From positions 1 to 50,704 of the forward strand of contig DULO01000073.1 of assembly GCA_012840345.1 (NCBI GenBank): 50,704 bases of DNA. Direction: 5' to 3'. This DNA is from Candidatus Fermentithermobacillaceae bacterium. Lineage in GTDB: Bacteria; Bacillota; Sulfobacillia; Fermentithermobacillales; Fermentithermobacillaceae. Below the pieces are notes generated by a model. The model saw nothing but the letters and a program-made list of their open reading frames with translations, did not search any database and was not told where the DNA came from. Of the stretch, positions 49,412 through 50,704 are shown one piece after another (position 1 is the stretch's first letter; each line of letters begins with the position of its first letter). The position numbers and the translations under genes are program-made.

Positions 49412-50508
49412 TGAGCCTGTTCGAGCTTGAGTTTCTCGTCTTCCGTCGCGAGCGCGTCTATGATCTCGTCGAGGTCTCCGTCAAGGACTTCGGTCAGCCT
49501 GTGGCTTGTGAAGCCGATCCGGTGGTCGGTGACCCGGTTCTGGGGGAAGTTGTATGTCCGTATCTTCTCGGCGCGATCGCCGCTGCCGACTTGAGACCGC
49601 CTGTTGTTTGTGAGTTCCCGGTTCCGCTCCTCTTCCGCCATCGCCTCTAGACGGGAACGCAAGATTCGCATAGCTCGCTCACGGTTCTGAAGCTGGGACC
49701 GTTCATCTTGGCACGTTACAACAGTACCGGTAGGCAGGTGAGTAATCCGGACAGCCGAATAGGTGGTGTTTACGCCCTGACCGCCCTTCCCCGAAGAACA
49801 GTACGTGTCTATCCTCAGGTCTTCAGGATTGATCTCAACAGAGATTTCGTCGCCCGCTTCGGGAAGCACGGCCACGGTGGCGGTAGACGTATGGATCCGC
49901 CCGCCGGCCTCTGTCACGGGAATCCGCTGGACCCTGTGAACGCCGCCCTCGTACTTGAGGCGGCTGTAGACATCCGTCCCTTCTATGGCGAACACCACTT
50001 CCTTGAAGCCGCCCAAATCCGTTGGGTTGGAGCTCAGGATTTCCGTCTTCCACCCGCGCTCTTCAGCGTACCGGCCGTACATCCTAAAGAGTTCCCCGGC
50101 GAAAAGAGCTGCTTCTTCTCCTCCTGTGCCTGCCCGGATCTCCATAATCACGTCCTTCTCGTCGTTAGGATCCCTGGGGATCAGGGCCCGGCGAAGGTCC
50201 AGCTCCAGCGTTTCACGTTCGCCAACCAGCGCGTTGAGGTCCTCTTCAGCCATGGCCACGAGGTCCGGGTCGGTCTCGGTCCTAAGGATCTCTTTGTTGC
50301 CCTCGATATCCGAAAGCACCTTCTTGTAACGGGCATACTTGGATACGACCGCCTCCAGCCTTCCCCTCTCTTTGGCCAGGTCCTTGTACTTCTTTGGGTT
50401 GGAAAACACCTCGGGGTCCTCGAGAGAGGCGCTAAGCGCCTCAAAGCGTTCAGCCAAGGAATCCAATTTGCTTAAGAGCCCGCCTGCGTCGTGCCCTTCT
50501 ATCATCAC
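49408..50508 (-). CDS. prfA: Peptide chain release factor 1
   Basis: 366 residues. RF1 reads UAA and UAG. The stop-recognition tripeptide is PVT ([18 protein letters not shown]) and the catalytic loop is [19 protein letters not shown]; the GGQ is followed by GVN instead of HVN. Overlaps prmC (4 nt) and the DUF1385 gene (4 nt). Confidence 0.97.
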   Translation of the reverse strand: MMIEGHDAGGLLSKLDSLAERFEALSASLEDPEVFSNPKKYKDLAKERGRLEAVVSKYARYKKVLSDIEGNKEILRTETDPDLVAMAEEDLNALVGERETLELDLRRALIPRDPNDEKDVIMEIRAGTGGEEAALFAGELFRMYGRYAEERGWKTEILSSNPTDLGGFKEVVFAIEGTDVYSRLKYEGGVHRVQRIPVTEAGGRIHTSTATVAVLPEAGDEISVEINPEDLRIDTYCSSGKGGQGVNTTYSAVRITHLPTGTVVTCQDERSQLQNRERAMRILRSRLEAMAEEERNRELTNNRRSQVGSGDRAEKIRTYNFPQNRVTDHRIGFTSHRLTEVLDGDLDEIIDALATEDEKLKLEQAQ

Positions 50509-50704
50509 GAAACACCTCTCTCCGCCTCAATCAACAGCGCCAGGCTATTGGCGGCCACTTCCAGCTGGGAAGCGTCCGGAGTTCGGGTGGTAAGCTTTTG
50601 AAGCCCAATTCCCGGCGCCCTAATAATCTCCCATATGATGCCCTCGTGACCCGCCGAGGCCTTGAGCGCCTCGTATGACAGACCGGCTACCAGCGGCATG
50701 AGCA
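50505..50704 (-). CDS. DUF1385/YqhQ family protein, 5' part cut off by the window
   Basis: The last ~65 residues: [50 protein letters not shown]. The PG-x-LQKLTTR-P-D-x-S-Q-xEVA pattern is that of the end of DUF1385 (YqhQ) membrane proteins, which often precede prfA in clostridia. The frame is open to the right edge. Confidence 0.8.
   Translation of the reverse strand, partial: LMPLVAGLSYEALKASAGHEGIIWEIIRAPGIGLQKLTTRTPDASQLEVAANSLALLIEAERGVS

Noticed and set aside
1-50704. tRNA, rRNA, insertion sequences, CRISPR arrays, prophage or defence genes
   Set aside because: I looked for cloverleaf-like ends, transposase motifs, direct repeats and unusual gene composition and saw none; the window is ordinary core chromosome.

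Overview
The window is one densely packed chromosomal segment of a spore-forming, flagellated Bacillota (Firmicutes) of moderately high GC. Spore formation is indicated by spoIID, spoIIQ-like and spoIIID genes and by promoter-like matches to the sporulation sigma factors. Flagella are indicated by flgF, flgG, flgK, flgL, flgM, flgN, fliD, fliS, fliT-like, fliW and csrA. Synteny with Bacillus subtilis is strong. A V-type rather than F-type ATPase and frequent TTG/GTG starts point to a clostridia-like anaerobe; I cannot name the genus. Almost everything is on the minus strand. Only csaB and cspA are on the plus strand. I see no tRNA, rRNA, mobile element or CRISPR array.

Read in the direction of transcription (right to left), the layout is as follows. 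(1) 50.7-45.3 kb: end of a DUF1385 gene, prfA, prmC, a fused sua5-ywlE gene, rpiB, a DUF436 gene and a dCMP deaminase. (2) 45.3-34.1 kb: wecA/tagO-like and wecB, then a nine-gene V/A-type ATPase operon (H-I-K-E-C-F-A-B-D). In B. subtilis the F-type atp operon lies at this place between mnaA and murAA. (3) 34.0-28.5 kb: murA, spoIID, a small unknown gene, spoIIQ-like, spoIIID and mbl. (4) 28.5-24.4 kb: flgF, flgG, a rod-binding protein, fabZ, metK and an unknown gene. (5) 24.4-16.7 kb: comFC, yvyF, flgM, flgN, flgK, flgL, fliW, csrA, fliD, fliS and a fliT-like gene, but no flagellin gene. (6) 16.7-7.3 kb: cspA (plus strand), hpf, two unknown proteins, a tiny peptide ORF, an HD-GYP protein, a DUF5317 protein, secA, prfB (with a programmed +1 frameshift) and a small secreted protein. 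(7) 7.3-0 kb: csaB (plus strand), a wecG/tagA glycosyltransferase, split transketolase, then ftsE-ftsX-M23 hydrolase-ctpA.

The genes serve translation termination (prfA, prmC, prfB), cell-wall and surface polymer synthesis (murA, wecA, wecB, tagA-like, csaB), division and wall hydrolysis (ftsEX with its likely coiled-coil M23 partner), sporulation, late flagellar assembly and the ion-translocating ATPase. Promoter-like motifs fit this division: SigH before hpf and ftsE, SigF before spoIIQ, SigE before spoIIID, SigD before flgF, flgM and fliD, and housekeeping promoters before csaB, cspA, wecA and metK. All were read by eye.

Items most worth a second look: the V-ATPase at the F-ATPase locus, with a K subunit carrying the Na+-site residues; a flagellar cap protein with an inserted discoidin-like domain; the Sua5-YwlE fusion; a spoIID leader that can hide its ribosome-binding site; a perfect palindrome at the ftsE promoter; and a block of unknown genes between hpf and secA.
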